Shown here in pieces: positions 62,818-64,000 of a stretch of DNA of 64,000 nt; within the stretch, counting starts at the first letter, position 1; each line of letters begins with the position of its first letter. This stretch comes from Aquimarina longa SW024 (GTDB lineage: Bacteria > Bacteroidota > Bacteroidia > Flavobacteriales > Flavobacteriaceae): NCBI RefSeq assembly GCF_001401755.1, contig NZ_KQ474099.1:251926-315925 (forward strand), read 5' to 3'. Under the pieces are notes generated by a model, which saw only the letters and a list, made by a program, of their open reading frames with translations, searched no databases and was not told the origin of the DNA. A program made the translations under genes and the position numbers.

Positions 62818-63257
62818 AATATGTATGTTGAATGATTGATACACCTAAAATGATAGAAATTATTACAGTTTGTCACATATTATATGTTTTTTAGTAAAAA
62901 ATTAACAAAAAAAACAATATTAGCAGGCAGTTAACACTGTATTTTTTTTTAAAATCACATAAACTATACATTAATATTATTAAATAAATTAAAATAGTGG
63001 TTATGCTCATTAATCAACTTTACTTTCATTATTAGTAAAAAAAATGTCTTAATCCTACAATTTGTTCGTAATTCTAAGAGAGGCATCATATAAATAGGCA
63101 AGTATGTTTCTCATAAACTTTAACATATCTGAAAACCAATGAGTCATACTTTAAAAATAATATCAATTACCTGTTTGCTATATAAATATATAATTGTACA
63201 TTTGCACCCCTATTTTATATAGGAAAAGGAATGTTTAATTAGTAAAAAATAATTAGT
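62818..63257. other. Spacer containing the rplM promoter and leader
   Basis: No gene is seen. The first ~330 bases are AT-rich without structure that I can recognise. The promoter lies at 63174-63204 and a ~45-base leader precedes the GTG of rplM; it holds CCCCTATTTTATATAGG, able to fold into a small hairpin, which might take part in L13 autoregulation. Confidence 0.5.
63174..63204 (+). promoter_or_regulatory. Promoter of rplM-rpsI
   Basis: TTTG (63174-63177), 19 bases, TACATTTG (63197-63204): both Bacteroidetes promoter elements match exactly. Confidence 0.8.
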
Positions 63258-63713
63258 GTGGACACATTAAGTTACAAAACAGTATCTGCTAATAAGGCTA
63301 CCGTTACAAAAGAATGGTTGCATGTAGATGCTGAAGGACAGACTTTAGGACGTCTTTCTTCTGTAGTTGCGATACTACTTAGAGGAAAGCGTAAACCTAA
63401 CTTTACCCCACACGTTGATTGCGGAGATAATGTTATCATTACCAATGCTGAAAAAATCAACTTAACAGGAAAAAAGTGGACTGATAAATCATATATCCGT
63501 CACACAGGCTATCCTGGAGGGCAAAGAAGTCTTACTGCTCAGGAATTGTATGACAAAAATCCAGAGCGTTTAATCGAAAAATCGGTAAAAGGAATGTTAC
63601 CTAAAAACAAATTAGGAGCAGCTTTATTCCGTAATTTAAAGGTATATGCAGGAGCAGAACATAATCAAGAAGCTCAGCAACCTAAAACTGTTAACTTAAA
63701 CGAATTTAAGTAA
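63258..63713 (+). CDS. rplM: Ribosomal protein L13 (uL13)
   Basis: A 151-residue component of the 50S subunit, starting at GTG 63258 ([20 protein letters not shown]). Family sequence is clear: [48 protein letters not shown], quoted in parts, with [16 protein letters not shown] and [21 protein letters not shown]. The GTG start gives the proper N-terminus. The stop TAA overlaps the ATG of rpsI (TAATG), the usual coupling of this pair. It has its own promoter. Confidence 0.97.
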   Translation: MDTLSYKTVSANKATVTKEWLHVDAEGQTLGRLSSVVAILLRGKRKPNFTPHVDCGDNVIITNAEKINLTGKKWTDKSYIRHTGYPGGQRSLTAQELYDKNPERLIEKSVKGMLPKNKLGAALFRNLKVYAGAEHNQEAQQPKTVNLNEFK

Positions 63714-64000
63714 TGGAAGTTATTCACAAAATTGGTCGTAGAAAAACGGCTGTAGCTAGAATCTATCTTAAAGATGGTTCTGGAAAAATTACGGTTAACA
63801 AAAAAGATCTTGCTGACTATTTCCCAACTGCTACTTTACAGTACAAAGTAAACCAACCTTTAACTTTAACAAGTAATGAGGATAAATACGATGTAAATGT
63901 AAATGTTTATGGTGGAGGAATTACTGGTCAAGCAGAAGCTGTTCGTTTAGCAATATCAAGAGCGGTATGCGAATTAGACGAAGAAAACAGAACAATCCTT
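63713..64000 (+). CDS. rpsI: Ribosomal protein S9 (uS9), partial
   Basis: Begins at ATG 63713, overlapping the rplM stop by one base, and runs off the window after 96 codons. [34 protein letters not shown] and VNVYGGGITGQAEAVRLAISRAV are typical of S9. The C-terminal Lys/Arg tail that reaches the P-site tRNA lies outside the window. Confidence 0.96.
   Translation, partial: MEVIHKIGRRKTAVARIYLKDGSGKITVNKKDLADYFPTATLQYKVNQPLTLTSNEDKYDVNVNVYGGGITGQAEAVRLAISRAVCELDEENRTIL

Overview
The window comes from an AT-rich marine-type Bacteroidetes chromosome, most likely a Flavobacteriaceae member. An Aquimarina-like genus is my inference from overall resemblance, not something shown. Supporting signs are SprA (type IX secretion/gliding translocon), an alternative complex III operon followed by cox genes, lipoproteins with C-S-D-D type export signals, a DUF2723/GT117 protein, a DUF5916 barrel protein, and promoters of the Bacteroidetes form TTTG-N17-21-TAnnTTTG.

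Layout. 1-2.5 kb: sprA (partial, TTG start) behind ruvA. 2.5-3.8 kb: gene-poor DNA with a degenerate inverted repeat and a 21-bp tandem array. 3.85-12.4 kb: a PAAR-tipped toxin locus. A PAAR protein is followed by a ~1195-residue multidomain peptidoglycan-hydrolase effector and its lipoprotein immunity candidate. Three displaced C-terminal 'tips' follow, each with its own exported immunity candidate. 12.6-23.6 kb: maeB, a three-repeat surface lipoprotein, queG, a cytochrome P450, ruvB, an LRR protein, and a hypothetical gene in a cassette-like setting. 23.7-35.2 kb: respiratory operon actABCDEF-coxBA on the minus strand. 35.5 kb: SPOR protein. 36.9-41.5 kb: rimP-nusA-infB with a terminator-like hairpin directly in front of rimP. 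41.8 kb: universal stress protein. 43.5-49 kb: an unusual five-gene locus without signal peptides: TIG-domain protein, 804-aa unknown protein, tail-fibre-like protein, AidA/PixA-like protein, 83-aa protein. Two of its genes share a leader motif. 49.2 kb: tRNA-Gln. 49.5-62.8 kb: DUF2723 membrane protein, polysaccharide deacetylase, cysteine-less thioredoxin, metallophosphoesterase, polA, serine hydrolase, DUF5916 protein. 63.2 kb to end: rplM-rpsI.

How the genes work together. In the toxin locus all four predicted warheads (two M23 endopeptidases, one CHAP-like amidase fragment, one L,D-transpeptidase-like domain) would act on peptidoglycan. All four immunity candidates carry export signals, which fits protection in the periplasm. 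A 111-bp block just before the warhead of the full-length effector recurs in front of the last tip, and the M23 warhead itself is duplicated. The array therefore looks like a store of exchangeable tips. The respiratory block encodes quinol-oxidising alternative complex III, passing electrons via cytochrome c domains to the aa3-type oxidase encoded by coxBA.

Limits: domain assignments are by reading motifs and from memory of families; no searches were run. No sheath, tube or baseplate genes are in the window, so the machine that would deliver the PAAR effector is not seen.
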